From positions 18,712 to 82,711 of the forward strand of contig WNNJ02001172.1 of NCBI GenBank assembly GCA_012934845.2: a stretch of DNA of 64,000 nucleotides, written 5' to 3'. Below, piece by piece: positions 43,420-55,154 of this stretch. The position numbers and the translations under genes are program-made. The notes under the pieces are model-generated. The model was given only the letters and a program-made list of their open reading frames with translations, was not told the origin of the DNA and did no database searches. Origin of the DNA: Pomphorhynchus laevis. Taxonomy: Eukaryota > Acanthocephala > Palaeacanthocephala > Echinorhynchida > Pomphorhynchidae. The number at the start of each line of letters is the position of its first letter. The first letter of the stretch is position 1.

Positions 43420-44400
43420 TTATGCTGGTACTGCAACTGACTCCTTTTCAACTGCAGGTATGGATTTATCCTTGTCCACAATTGCTGATTCAGATATTCC
43501 TTCTTTTCTTATAAACACGATAAAACTTTCTAAAGTACGATTTCCGCCATAAACAATTGGCCGAATATTTTCAATTTTTGGAATAAGATAATTGTCGGGA
43601 AGCTGCGAATAGGGATAGAAGGTGGTATTTCGTTAAGTGTAGCATCAATTTAAGCGACGAAGACATCTGAGCGATTTTCGAAATGAGTACCAAGCAAATT
43701 GTACACAGGTTTCATACACTGGCAAATACCACACTAGGGTGCATAAAATTTCACTAAAACAGCTTTCGATGAATCATGTGATACAGAAATGATATTGCTA
43801 TGTACAAGAGTTTTGACTGGACCACTGTTCCAATCCTCCGGCAACTTTTGTGATCTGTAGTGAGTCTCAATTTTGTTATCTAAACAATTTTGAACGAAAT
43901 GCATTCGATTAATGGTGCTTATTTCATTCACATTGTCATACTTGTACTTAATCAAATCGCCTTTAATCTTGATAAGACGAATGGCCGGTAATTGGGTAGC
44001 AGTTAAATCGAAAAACTCAAATATCCGTGAAGGATCTTCCAGGTCACTATCCACATGAGCGAATGCAACTGTCCCACGAAATGACTTTGCGGTTTCCAAC
44101 ATAGCATTTCTGTATTTATCAATAATATCCTTTTTACTTGTGTTCAGTGGATTAGTTGAGTTTCCAGCAAATAAGAATACGTTCACTTTAATATCAAACA
44201 TTAGTATAGCATCTTCATCATTAAAATTTGAGAGCAACGGAACAATATTGGATTTCACAAAATTTTTCACTGTATCATACGTTGTTTCTCCTTCCATTAC
44301 TGCTTCTAATTCATCAAACGTTTTGTCAACCACCATTTGTACATTATCTTTGACAGAGAAAATATTTTTTAAATTATCGGTCGGAATCGATACGAGTGAT
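43420..44400 (-). pseudogene. Protein disulfide isomerase (PDI) processed pseudogene, b to a' domains
   Basis: PDI forms and rearranges disulfides in the endoplasmic reticulum. The minus strand encodes the b/b' region ('FDELEAVMEGETTYDTV', 'FVKSNIVPLL'), the b' end ('RIFEFFDLTATQLPAIRLI', 'NCLDNKIETHYRSQKLPEDW') and the start of a' ('VKTLVHSN', 'VLVKFYAP'). The active site reads P-stop-CGIC where PDI has PWCGHC, so it lacks both the Trp and the His. After it come 'CMKPVYNLLG', another stop, a frame change near 43610 and the PDI-like end 'YGGNRTLESFIVFIRKEG'. No C-terminal ER-retention signal is seen before the TAA at 43420-43422. No introns interrupt what should be several exons, so it is probably a retrocopy. 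The a and part of the b domain are missing. Confidence 0.85.
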
Positions 44401-44860
44401 GGTTATCCCTCGAAACCTTTTGCTTGCTCATACACGGATTCGTTTGGTAGATTAGAGTTATCGTGATCCACGTGTATCGAGCTTGCTGTTTGACTGTGTT
44501 TGTCCATATTTTTAGACGATTCGCGCTGAGAGTGTGATATGCCTGACTGCCGCCTAGAAGCCACTGAGTGAAAAGGTTCGAAGTTGACCTGCAGACACGG
44601 ATGAATCAAGCCCTCATCGTTTGGACCTCCGGTTTTATCCAATAGTGGAGATTCCTCGTTGGGTGGATAACAATCGGTCAAGCAGGACATTTTAACGGCA
44701 GACCCCCTTTAGTGAGGCTCCAACAAGTCTTCAGGAATAATAACCTTTTCGAGCTCGAACTGCCTTTTGGCGTTTAATTCTACCTCGTGCTTAATACGCG
44801 AGTCGCCATCATTGACACGTTGTCGGATAAGGTTTTAGTATTTCAGTATTCCAAATGTCA
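44401..44860 (-). other. Unknown coding-like sequence in frame with the PDI pseudogene
   Basis: Directly upstream of the PDI part and in the same frame, one stretch (44690-44403) reads 'MSCLTDCYPPNEESPLLDK' and further hydrophilic, Ser-rich residues. Upstream again and in frame is 'HEVELNAKRQFELEKVI' (about 44790-44740). Only single stop codons (at 44403 and near 44715) separate the three blocks. The sequence has the composition of protein but I recognise no family. 'NEESPLLD' is a type of motif found in the cytoplasmic ends of membrane proteins, which is weak evidence only. Confidence 0.4.
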
Positions 44861-47029
44861 AACTTTCGCGGTTGAACAATGTCTATATAACGATTCTTTT
44901 GGCTACAGTAAAAAGAAATTCGCTATATTTAAACATTTCCAGGCTACTTTACCCAAGTCTAAAAACTGTTATCATACATAAAGCTATTTAAAATAATTAC
45001 TATCCAGTACTTTGATTTTTATGCTTTGATAAATTAATCACTTAAGGAAATTTTTAGCGTATTATATCCGATCTTTATTGATTAAATTTTTAATAAATAT
45101 ATTAAATCTTTATAAATTTAATGTGTTTCTAATATTTTTAACTTTATTGGTCTTTTTATTTTGTACATTGGCTGATGTTTACCGCAACACAAGTTTTTGC
45201 TTTTAAGACAATATGTGAACCAAACTAATACTTTGCAGCTGTACTATAGCACACAGCATCTGTATTGGAATATTTTGATTATAGCGATACAACAGGTGTA
45301 ATATACTTGACAGTTAATTTAATAGGCACTTTGCAGCTGACCTGTAGCATCATTAAAAATGTCCTTGAAACACAATGTAGATAGAATGGAAAGAGGCAGC
45401 AATGAATTACACATAAACACGTTATTTTACAATTTGTTTCTTTTTCACATATAGAAATAGTATATTCCCGGTGAAATATTTGTCGCTGAAATTTAAAAAA
45501 TAGAAATGTCAGTTATTGTTTTTCAACATCTTCAATTTTGTTTGTTACGCATCACTAATATTAAGAACTGAACAGACCTATTATTTGTCATGTAATATTA
45601 TTTTCCTATTCAAGCTTTTAATTGAAAGCATAACTTTTTTCATTTAAATTTCTACCTTAAAACTATTATTTTCGGTTCTTGTTTGAAAAAAAAGCTTTGA
45701 TATTTGTTATATATTTAAGGTGATTTTCATTTTATTTATCAATATATTAAATCAATAAAACATAATTTGGGCTTACTTATTCAATATATCATTTATTGAA
45801 TAAGTTATACATTGGAATTATCTGATGCAGCATTATATAAAAACCCAGATTATAAATTTTGTATATGATTGAAATATATATTAGTCGCATTTTTTAATTT
45901 TAACATTAAAGCATAATAGCTTAACATGTAAATGTCTATGTAATCGCTTTATGTAGGATATAATAACATGAAATATTTTCACCTTTAATTTTTTGTATTT
46001 TTAACTTCTATCTACTTTGTAGATTTAATGCTAAACGTATTTAATACATTCGGAAATTTATCAATGTGATTTATCTGGCTCGTGAATTTTATCAAGACAA
46101 ATATTATGTCATGTGCGAATTGACAGTTTTAATTTCTTTTATTCTACAGCTGATTAATTATCCGATAGAAACCTCCTCACTATACACAGACTTTCTAATA
46201 ATATTACGTTTACAGGAAAAACTACTAGTCCACATTCTACTGATTATAGTAATGGATGCGTTATGTAACTTTTGATTAAAATAAATTGTACATGCTTGTC
46301 GCTAGCTATATGCATTGGAAAATACGACGAAAAAGGCACTTGGATTTTTCCAATTTATATCTGATAAAAGAGTAGTAACAATATTTGGTGCATTGAGATA
46401 ATAGGATATATTGTTGGGAATGATTGCACTACGTATATTAATTATCATTTCGCTGCTGTCAAAGTTAGCTATATTATACACACCATTTGTGTTATATATA
46501 GCAGCTCACCACCCATAATCTATCTAGATCATAACCTACATTTTCCGTATAAAATGTCCAACAGAGAATGATTCCACATCTGTAATATTATTTTCTACAA
46601 CAAACTATACGAATCAGATGCTAAGTGGATATGGTTCGAAACTGAGAGTAGTATTGACGAAAAAGCAATGTAATAACAATTGATGGTATATATGGTCTTA
46701 AATCAGAGAGGATATTTAAATGAATTTTAATTCCTCATACGATATTTCGTCTTGTATGCAGAGATGTACATGCTTTTCTACATAGCCATAAAGTCAGTAT
46801 TATGGAATGTAAAGAAGTATGTACAGCTCGCATATAACTTCATAGTACTCAGCACATACCATCTCTTAAAACATATTCATACAATAATAATGAAATAATC
46901 ATATATAAATATGCCGGATAATTGTATATATCTTGCAGTTTGCAGTTACATCAAAGATGCTTGAGAACAACGGTCCAGGATTCAAATTGAATGCTACAAT
47001 ATTGAAAACTAATATTGGTATTTAAATAG
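44861..47029. other. AT-rich intergenic DNA, nothing recognised
   Basis: About 2.2 kb without a convincing frame. Short frames, such as 46066-46275 (Leu/Ile-rich, 69 codons), have no match that I can name. No repeats or RNA genes were recognised. It could be host spacer or intron. Confidence 0.45.
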
Positions 47030-47447
47030 ACTCAACGATAAGCATACTATTCGTCACTAGATGTCAGAGATTATCAGCAGTGCTCATCAGTAATATGAGA
47101 CATCTCGATGTCGTTTTGGCTGCCTGTGCGGCCTTTAAAAATAGCATTTTGGAAAAATCTACAGTGGAAAAAGCTAGTAAACTGGAAACATGGTTATCTG
47201 ATTATCTCTATCCATATCACGAGATTCATTTGTTGCTGCGTCGCGTCATTCGTTGGATCCTTGAAAGGATTCAACACTAGAACTTTTGGAACTTTTGCCA
47301 CTAGAACTTAAGCAATTTATCGAAAATGCTCTTTTTCAGAGGTAACACAGGCAGCCGAAACGCCATCGAGATGGCTCATACTATTTATGATCGATGCTAG
47401 TCATCTCTGACGTCTAGAAGTGACGAATAATATGCTAATCGTTGAGT
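47030..47447. mobile_element. Fold-back element with ~100-bp inverted repeats
   Basis: The left arm 47030-47128 ('actcaacgataagcatac' to 'ggctgcctgtg') matches the complement of the right arm 47346-47447 ('cacaggcagccgaaacg' to 'gctaatcgttgagt'). The unique centre (47129-47345) has no known domain. A further, partial copy of the right arm follows at 47452-47516. This looks like a non-autonomous DNA transposon or fold-back element. No target duplication was identified. Confidence 0.65.
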
Positions 47448-47690
47448 GTAGTCCATGATAGAAGTGACTAGAAGCGTCTAAAAGTTACGAATAGTATCCT
47501 GATCGTTGAGTGTAGTCAACTTCTTGATACGGCAAGAAGAAAGAAATGTGAGCAGAAATTGATTGTACAGCTAATATTTTTGTGCTAACAACTGTAGTGA
47601 CGAACTGAAGAAGATGTAACAGCCGAAAGCTTTTAAAAGTCGCTACGTGTGATCGATCAGTCATCCTATGTGTGACGAGAAACTTTAACA

Positions 47691-47732
47691 GCGGTAGACG
47701 CGTTTCGATCTTACGGTTATCATCAATACTGT
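47691..47732 (-). ncRNA. Degenerate hammerhead ribozyme (array 2, unit 1)
   Basis: On the minus strand the core reads TTGATGA instead of CTGATGA, stem II is poorly paired, and GAAAC, the minimal stem III and the cleavage site GTC remain. It is probably inactive. Confidence 0.55.
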
Positions 47733-48154
47733 GATTTCAATAATCATCAATATGCACCTTTGCACACACTTAAACAGTTTTCAAAGCTAGAAACGCAGAA
47801 CTATCCTTAATCTGAATCATCACTTAGAATTTAGCATGATGAGCTCTGTGCATGGCAGTGCATATTGTTGTTTAATCATACATCAGGCACTAAATTTCTG
47901 TTAATAAAAATTCTGTTTTACAGGGACATTCAAGTGTACAAATATATATAATATAATTTGATGTTATACCTGCCCTGGGACACTCAATGTTGAACTCATA
48001 GATAAATCACAATGTTTTCCTCAAAAGGATGCATAAACACCAGTCAGCATTCTATATATCTTCATCAGACCGAGAAATAGAACCGAATTATTCTCGCAAT
48101 ATTTAAAGTTACTACGTATGCCAGTTATCCTTTGTGTGACGACACACCTCAACA

Positions 48155-48196
48155 ACGGTAGACGCGTTTCGCTCTAACGGATCTCGTCAGTACTGT
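48155..48196 (-). ncRNA. Degenerate hammerhead ribozyme (array 2, unit 2)
   Basis: On the minus strand: CTGACGA (one change from the CTGATGA core), stem II GATCCGTTAGAGC with weaker pairing, GAAAC, and the cleavage site GTC. Stem I pairs ACAGTA with TACCGT except at one position. The changed core base is normally invariant, so activity is doubtful. Confidence 0.6.
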
Positions 48197-48222
48197 TACT
48201 TTAATAATCATCCATATTTTAT

Positions 48223-48619
48223 AGTTTTTTAATATTATAGTTTATATATTTATGGTTTATTATTACATATTTATAGTATTTATAATATTTATAGTATTTA
48301 TTTTTATATTACATATTTATAGTTTATTATTACATAGTTTATTATTTACTTCAGTTTATTGGTTTTATGAATTTTCAAGCAATTGATCAACATTTTTTGT
48401 GATTTGACACTGCTGTGTTTATCGAAATCACAAAAATAAAAAAATTATTTCATCTTCTATGAAATTTACTGTCTAAAAACTACCTTCGCAATTTCAATTG
48501 TTACAGTCAAATAAAAGATTAAATTTAAATATTGTTTAACAATATTGTTTTGCTGTATTTTATAGAAAGAAAGTGTACAATAAATGTTCAGATATCTCCA
48601 AAGAATAAAAATAATTTTT
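48223..48619. other. AT-rich spacer
   Basis: The sequence 'atttatagtttattattaca' and close variants recur in 48220-48360. Nothing else was recognised up to the 3' tail of the next LINE. Confidence 0.5.
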
Positions 48620-51600
48620 TAATAATAAGGATTTTGTTAACAACTATCTAACCACTAAAAAGTTTTAAAAAGAAAAACATGAAGATAAAGAAAACATAGA
48701 AAGCAAAGCCAGTTCAGTCGTTAATGGAGTCTTCATTGTGCCACGGCCTCATGTCCACAGGGATCTGAGCCATCCAGCCAATCCAACACGCCGCTCTCCG
48801 ACTAAACCACCCGGGGTTTCTCACTAACCGAAGAATCCAATCGAGGCGGACTTTGCTCGGTAATCGCAAGATGAGGAGCTTGAGAAACCTTAGTATTTGC
48901 TCTAGAGAACGTCTTCTTGAAAAGAAGACTAATCCCGAGATAGCCCAAGTACCCCAGAGGCGCACTTGGGTTTTTCCATTCAATTACAGATGCTGATCCT
49001 GTTTTAGGGGTCAACTAGCTTTCTTGATACGTTTGAGTCTATCCAGGTCAGTTTTCGCTATACAGTTCACCGTAATAGTGAACTCCAGGTATTTTACTCG
49101 ACTTGTGAAGGTAGGGAGTGGTTGAGGCTGCAAAATGGAAGAAAGTACAGAGAGCGCTAAGGTGGTACGAGCGACACGAAAGACAACCAACTGCGATTTA
49201 GAGGAGTTGAGAACAAGATTGGATATGGATAGCTGGTCTTTTAATCTTAAAAAGAAACGGCTGATGTCAGAGACTACATCTTTGCACATGTGCCAGAAAA
49301 CAGGGCTGTGGTATCATCAGCGTATACTACAAGATGTTGATCGCGTTAAAAATTTTTGTAAAGTATAATGGAGGCAGCAAGATACAAGATTGGAGAAAGT
49401 GGGGATCCTTGATGCACACCCGTAATAGGGTTGAACTGACGTGCATCAGGGTCGTATTCATAAAAGAATCGTTTGGTATACAACAATATTTCCAACATGC
49501 TAACAATTCTCGCAGTCAACCCAAGGGACCTGAGAGAAGATATAACAAAAGGAATGGAAATGCGGCCAAATGCTGCAGAAAATCAAGAAAGACAGCCACA
49601 TCAAGTTGATGACTGTTATCTTGACAAAACTGATGCACTTTACCTATTGCTTAATGGACCGAACGATCTTTTACGTACCCATGAACACCTGATGGGATTA
49701 AATTTTGCCTACTTAGATGGTCGCAGATTTTACGCGCAGGCGCTTTTTTGTAAATAGAGATGAGGGAGTTTTGAATCCAAATGGGCCGCGATCTTTAGGA
49801 CATGAAATCGATTTCTTTTTTTGTGTAAAAACACAAGTCGGCTAATATTTATTCCAGCAATATCGGACATGAAGGCTGATAGCATTGTAATAGCGACCTT
49901 CTTTCTCCGACTGTTTGTCAAAAGCTGACAGATCCGTGTGGAGAATGGCGGGTGGGTTATGGATGTGCCCGAAGTGGCCCCAGGAGTTAAGAATATCTGC
50001 GACAGATATATCCCTACTCCTGAAGTCACACCAAGGCGGGATTGGTTGGGGAGATTGAGTGGCTCCATAATTATGTAAGGATAGTGATTTTTCCAAAACT
50101 CTGTCAAGGTCAATGCCCCTAATCCAACCCACAGCGCTTTCCCTCCAGCAGACAAACTTTTCTTTCTTGAATATTTTTCAAAAGAAAGACTGAGAAGGGT
50201 TAAGGTGAGAGTAGCTTGCTTTATCACTGCTCAGCTGGAACCTATATCTAGAGCTCCAGTATTTTTTCGAGAGGGCCTGTCTGGCGGAAGAACAGATTGG
50301 GAAGATGTAGCATTTTAGCCAGGACCTTGAGTTTTGCATTGTGTTAAGTTAGCTGGAATGGAATGCCTCCTCCTTGTTCGAAGCGAAGGTGAGAAGTTTG
50401 CCCTTCCCACAGTCAGCCGAACAAGTTAGAGACACTTGCGCACGGGCGTTATCTTCATTTCCCGTCGTGACCCTATCTGTCAATCTCCAGAGGTTTACAT
50501 TCTGCTTGGCAATTGTAATAGAAGGCACTGTCTTGGAAGAAGGCAGGATTGCTTTCTTTGAATAGGAGATAAATCTTCTCTTAGAATTCATACTTGAAGA
50601 CTTTGATTTTGCTCTCTTCTTTGAAGATTTAGCAACAGGTAGAGAGATTATGGAAGGCTTAGAGTGTGTATTTGCCAAACTGGCAATCAGTAATTCAATC
50701 AATCGAGTTGTTTCTTGTAGAAGTGTTCTAAAGAAGTTGAACATTTCGTCCATTTTAGGTACAGATGAGTTACACACCGAATTTGTCGTTAAGGGAGAGA
50801 GTAGACACTAGTCTTAACTGTATGTCTTCTCACATAGTCCTTGAATGCTGAACATCTTCATGACCACACAGGATGTTCAAGTCCGCAATTTGTGCATTTA
50901 GGAGCTAGTTTGCATTGAGTGTCATGGACGGATTCATCAGATCCACACACTCCACATTTTTTCATCCTACCACCGGTGGAGTTCCAGTGTCTCCAAATGT
51001 TACACTTGTTACAATGTGGAAATATAAGATTGTCCGTACTTGCAATTGTAAAGTTTAAATTGTAACCCATAAAAAGATTGAATGCTGCATTCGACAGGAG
51101 ATGGGCATTGTTTTCTTCGGTATTTGCGAATGCAATATGAAGAGTTTTGTCATATTTGTTTTTAATAAATCGAATGATTTAAAGGGAATAATGCTTTTGA
51201 AGCTCTGCTATATCTTTTTCTAGGTCGGTGATAATATTAGTAATCTCTACTGACGACATAATAGGGTTTGATACTAGAGTTCCTTTATGAGAACAATTTT
51301 CTTTAAAGAACTTAGCAAAAGAGGTGGCTAAGTCCGAGGATACGAAGGATATCTTGTAATAGCTATTCATCACTTTTGCAGAGTTAATCATAACTCTATT
51401 AGGTTGTGTATTAATAAATTTTTTCATAAATTCGTTGAAATACTGTTTTTTTTGCATTGGATTTGCGGGGTTAATGTTAACCAGATTAAAGAGTTTTTTA
51501 ATCGAAGGAAGCTTCTCCATTTCACGATTTAGAACAGTAAAATTACTAACCTTAATTTCTTCAGTTCGCATGAGCAGTTATTGACAGCAGTGATTAATCC
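48620..51600 (-). mobile_element. L1A LINE copy 4, endonuclease region deleted
   Basis: The minus-strand copy has ORF1 (51571-50349), then the ORF2 start codon joined directly to sequence far inside ORF2 ('KVLAKMLHLPN'-like, about 50340), then RT to the end (48714) and a 'ccttattatta' tail near 48620. About 0.9 kb, which includes the whole endonuclease, is missing. ORF1 keeps zinc knuckles ('CNKCNIWRHWNS', 'CGVCGSDESVHDTQC', 'CTNCGLEHPVWS') and the tail 'GNEDNARAQVSL'. RT is split over several frames ('PSDIAGI'-type region, 'YYEYDPDARQFNPITGV'). It is inactive. Confidence 0.8.
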
Positions 51601-52589
51601 TTCGTTGACGATTTCTATAAATTATTTTCAAATATTATCTACATTTACAATTTTGATAACCCTAATAATTTCTTATAGAACTATAAACTCATATTTGTGG
51701 AATGAAAACTTATTATTCTGAAAATTAAAATACATTTTGAATGAACAGAAAATAACATATAGGATTTGTAATAATTGATGACACTAATTTGTACTTTCTC
51801 ACATTTTATTATACGCAAACAGCAGTACGCTGCATTTCAGTATTAGTATAGGTCATAAGATGTAGGATTCAATAATAATATTTTAAGCTTCGGCAAATTT
51901 TCTATTAGTTGAAAACTCATTAAACTAGCCCGATGTTTACAAAGTTTAATTGAATTAAAAATTATTTGTTTAACATTTTAAAAATTTAATTTAAATCATT
52001 TCTGATTTTAAATTAAATATGTAATGGTATTGGAAGGTGTAACTTTTAATTTGATAATCTATTTAACAAACATTTCGTTTCTTAAACTAGTTCTATATTC
52101 TTTGTTGAATATATGATCAATATTAGCCAAAACAATATGCTAAATTTCACTATTAATAAACCTAAATAGTTGCTTATGCAATACTTTAAGTTTCAGACAA
52201 TTTCCTTTGAACTGACAATCATTCAACTAGTCATCCTACATTAAAGGTTTCATGTTCAATACTTTACAAATTTAATTAAAATCATTTCTGATTTTAAAAT
52301 TAATCTATAAGAGAAATGATTTGAATTACATTTGAAAAATATAAAAAGAAGTTAATTAATTGAAACTCTGAAATAATTGGATTAGTCTAATAATCGCAAG
52401 CGGAAAATAGATAAAATTTATAATTTAGTCATTGATTTATATATGGATCAGCATATTGTGAGGTCTACAAGTACTAAAATGAAACGTCGATTGTTTACTA
52501 AGAATACGACCTACAGAGGGTATTAAATTTAAATAATAACTATGATAAATTATTTTTGTGATAAATATAATTTATCACAAAAACGGCCT
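51601..52589. other. AT-rich spacer, no gene
   Basis: No recognisable frame. The first unit of the 3,390-bp tandem duplication starts inside it at 51765. An internal inverted pair ('ataaattatttttgtgataa' / 'ataatttatcac', about 52540-52580) forms a small hairpin. Confidence 0.5.
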
Positions 52590-53280
52590 TCTCTGACCTC
52601 CTTTTTAAAAACGAAATCAGTATATTCAAACAATAAAGTAGTGTATCTCATCTCTTGTAAAGATGGCAACAAAGTCTCCATCGGCCAAACCAAACAAGGA
52701 TAATGAAGGATACTTGAACATTACAAGGGCAATCTTAAACGAAGCGACGTTTCTTCAGCAATATTTAATCATTGATTAAACAGTTAACATGCGATTGATT
52801 TCGACAATACAATAGGTGAAAACTCAAAAATAATACTATTTTTATTATTTTTCTCTGAGAAAGAGCCAACTAATGATTACATTCTCTCCGAACGGAATTT
52901 TAAAAGATAAACTTAAATATATAGATATGTCATGTGAAAAAATGTAAGTGGCAACTTAAAGTACATGTCAAATGTAAAAGTAAAAAAGGGGTTTACTAAA
53001 TTTTAATTTATTGTCTAATTTTGATAAAGTGAATAAACCTACATGTACCCATTATCTAATGAGAATAAATTAAAACAATTATAAAAGAAAGATAAAATTA
53101 ATAAATATATGTTTCAATAGCTTACTAAGTTAAAAGATAACTATATAATAAAAACCACTAATAAAGCTAACAATTACGCTGTATTTATATGTAATAAACT
53201 TCATTACAATAAACTAAATAAATATAGTGATTGTAAATTCAATATATTAATTATTATCAATATATTCAATTTATTTCGTT
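52590..53280 (+). mobile_element. Decayed Naiad-type PLE (repeated at 55980-56670)
   Basis: The plus strand has the GIY-YIG start 'NKVVYLISCKDGNKVSIGQT' (about 52640), then, after a shortened linker, 'FDKVNKPTCTHYL' (about 53020) and 'LTKLKDNYII' with 'NNYAVFICNKLHYNKL' (about 53130-53210). These match the Naiad element at 29.4-31.9 kb in the same order, GIY-YIG before RT. It is old and broken, and most of RT is missing. The same fossil is present in unit 2 of the duplication. Confidence 0.7.
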
Positions 53281-53639
53281 AAAAGTTCTAGTAAAAATTC
53301 AATTTTCTATATAATAAATACCTAAACATTAAAGCAACTGATTAATATTGCTACATATTCTATTTATTACATTTTATGCTTATTCGTAAGACCCTTTACC
53401 GAATATTTTATTCTTTATTTAATGTATTTACGTGTCCTGAATTGTTATGTACATATTTTTGTTTTTAGTTTGAATAACTATTGATCTAAAGTTATTAGTA
53501 TTAAGTCAATATTAATATCCTACAGTGATATATTTTTAGCAGTACAATACAGAACAAGAAAATTAAGCTAAATATTTCCAGCAATATTTATTTAAGCGCA
53601 TACGCTGATAATAATTTGCTTACGCGATAATAAAAGATT

Positions 53640-55154
53640 TAATTACGACACATCATCAAAAGATAGAAATTCAAACACATAAACAATGCAGGTTAGTGAA
53701 ATTTTAAATAATCCTGGAAATACCATGGAGGGGGAACTTTCCCCAGTTCCTAAACTGGTTAAGCTTATAATCATAAAACTGTTAGCACCCCAAGAAAGAC
53801 AAAATCTTTTTGATATCTTAATCAGAGATTTCGCTAATCAATATAAAAAAGAACTCTTCAATACTATAAAATATTATGAAAATGTTATCGAAATCTCCTT
53901 TGCGTCCCCTGATCTGGCTAAAGCCTACATTGAATTTTTTATTAACAGATATACCAATCTTGCAACGGTCTCATCAAAACCGATTTTGGCTTCTATTAAA
54001 ATCAACAATATTCCAACATTTCTTTCAGAGGAGGATGTGGTATTGCTCGAGAAGGATTTTGGGATAAGCAACCGTTTTATTATCCGTTTTATTACTGAGA
54101 ACAAGGGATTTCCCATTTCGGTGGCATTTTGTAACGCACTGGTAGACGTCGCTGTAAATCTCGAGACCTCTAAATGCAACCCCTTTATGGGGTACAATTT
54201 AAAATTCAACGTAATCGGAGCGGATGGTCAAACGCACCCACACTGCAACACTTGCCACCAATGTGGACATTGGTCGTCTGGTTGCACTTTGCCCCCGAAA
54301 TGCGGAGTATGTGGCTCGTGTTCGATACACCTGCCAAAATGCATAATAAACCTAACTGTGCGAACTGCGGGGGGTGAACACCCCGCATGGTCAAAAAAAT
54401 GTATTTATTTTAAAAATTACACAAAACGCCACATGTTGGTTAAACCTAAACATGCTAGTTTTGCTGGTGCCGTCTCAGCAGAGAAGAATGTTGAAAACGT
54501 GTCCAAGGAAATACTGGATATTATTAAAATAAAGCACCGTGAGTCCTTCATTCAATTAAAGAACCTTGTAAAAACATTAATAAATCAATTGGGTTCCATT
54601 CAGTCTCCCCAGTTGTTATCCCGAATAATATGAAAAAATTGCCGAACTCTAAGAAGAGAAATGGCTCAACCCAGTTTGTAGCACCAAAAATGTCGGTGTG
54701 CAAGAATCAACAGAGGCAGTTTTTGGCAGTATAATCACAGGGAAATGAAGATAACGCCCGTGGGCACATGTCTTCACCTGTTAGAATAGGAGGTGGGAAG
54801 GGCAACCTTTCAGCCTCTGTTTCTAACTAGGATAAAGGCGTCCCACTCCGGTTACATTAACGCAATGGGGAGTACTCAAGAGCCTTTTTCACTGAATATT
54901 CTTCAGTTGAATTCGGGAGGTGCTTCTGCTCTTAGGCTTCTATCTGGTAGAGATGCAGATGTTATATTCCTTCAGGAGATGCGGTCTATCCGGCTCCCCC
55001 AGGACATAACTCGATTTATCCCAAAGCATATCTACACATACTTCACTCCGTATATAACCCCTCCCCACTCTTCTTCCTCTCAAGGTCTTCTTACCCTAGT
55101 TAAATGCTCCTTAAGATCGTCCCTCCTGTTAAACTACTCTTGTTCAGCCCTGTC
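53640..55154 (+). mobile_element. L1A LINE copy 8a, 5' half
   Basis: It contains the 5' untranslated region, ORF1 and the start of ORF2 (from the ATG at 54865: 'EPFSLNILQLNSGG', to 'LLNYSCSALS'). It ends abruptly at 55154 because of the tandem duplication and not because of retrotransposition. Confidence 0.85.
53686..54633 (+). CDS. L1A ORF1 in copy 8a, 315 aa
   Basis: The open frame begins 'MQVSEILNNPGNTMEGEL', continues with the family region ('LVKLIIIKLLAPQERQN', 'VIEISFASPDLAKAYIEFF', 'ILASIKINNIPTFLSEED') and carries knuckles 'CNTCHQCGHWSSGC' and 'CGVCGSCSIHLPKC'. The third is partly changed: 'VRTAGGEHPAWSKKC' has lost its first Cys pair. The frame ends at 'QLLSRII', while the conserved tail 'GNEDNARGHMSS' lies downstream in another frame (about 54735). 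It is an RNA-binding ORF1 that is open but shortened. Confidence 0.8.
   Translation: MQVSEILNNPGNTMEGELSPVPKLVKLIIIKLLAPQERQNLFDILIRDFANQYKKELFNTIKYYENVIEISFASPDLAKAYIEFFINRYTNLATVSSKPILASIKINNIPTFLSEEDVVLLEKDFGISNRFIIRFITENKGFPISVAFCNALVDVAVNLETSKCNPFMGYNLKFNVIGADGQTHPHCNTCHQCGHWSSGCTLPPKCGVCGSCSIHLPKCIINLTVRTAGGEHPAWSKKCIYFKNYTKRHMLVKPKHASFAGAVSAEKNVENVSKEILDIIKIKHRESFIQLKNLVKTLINQLGSIQSPQLLSRII

Larger units (their letters stand above)
47620..48222 (-). repeat. Second hammerhead-bearing tandem array (minus strand), diverged
   Basis: Read on the minus strand this contains the same ~460-bp unit as 2635-3834, with 'aggatgactg', 'gagaataattcggttctatttc' and 'agcttatgc'-type landmarks. Two hammerhead cores lie 464 bp apart. 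Divergence is clearly higher than among the units at 2.6-3.8 kb, so this is an older locus. It is flanked by the fold-back element on one side and AT-rich DNA on the other. Confidence 0.75.
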
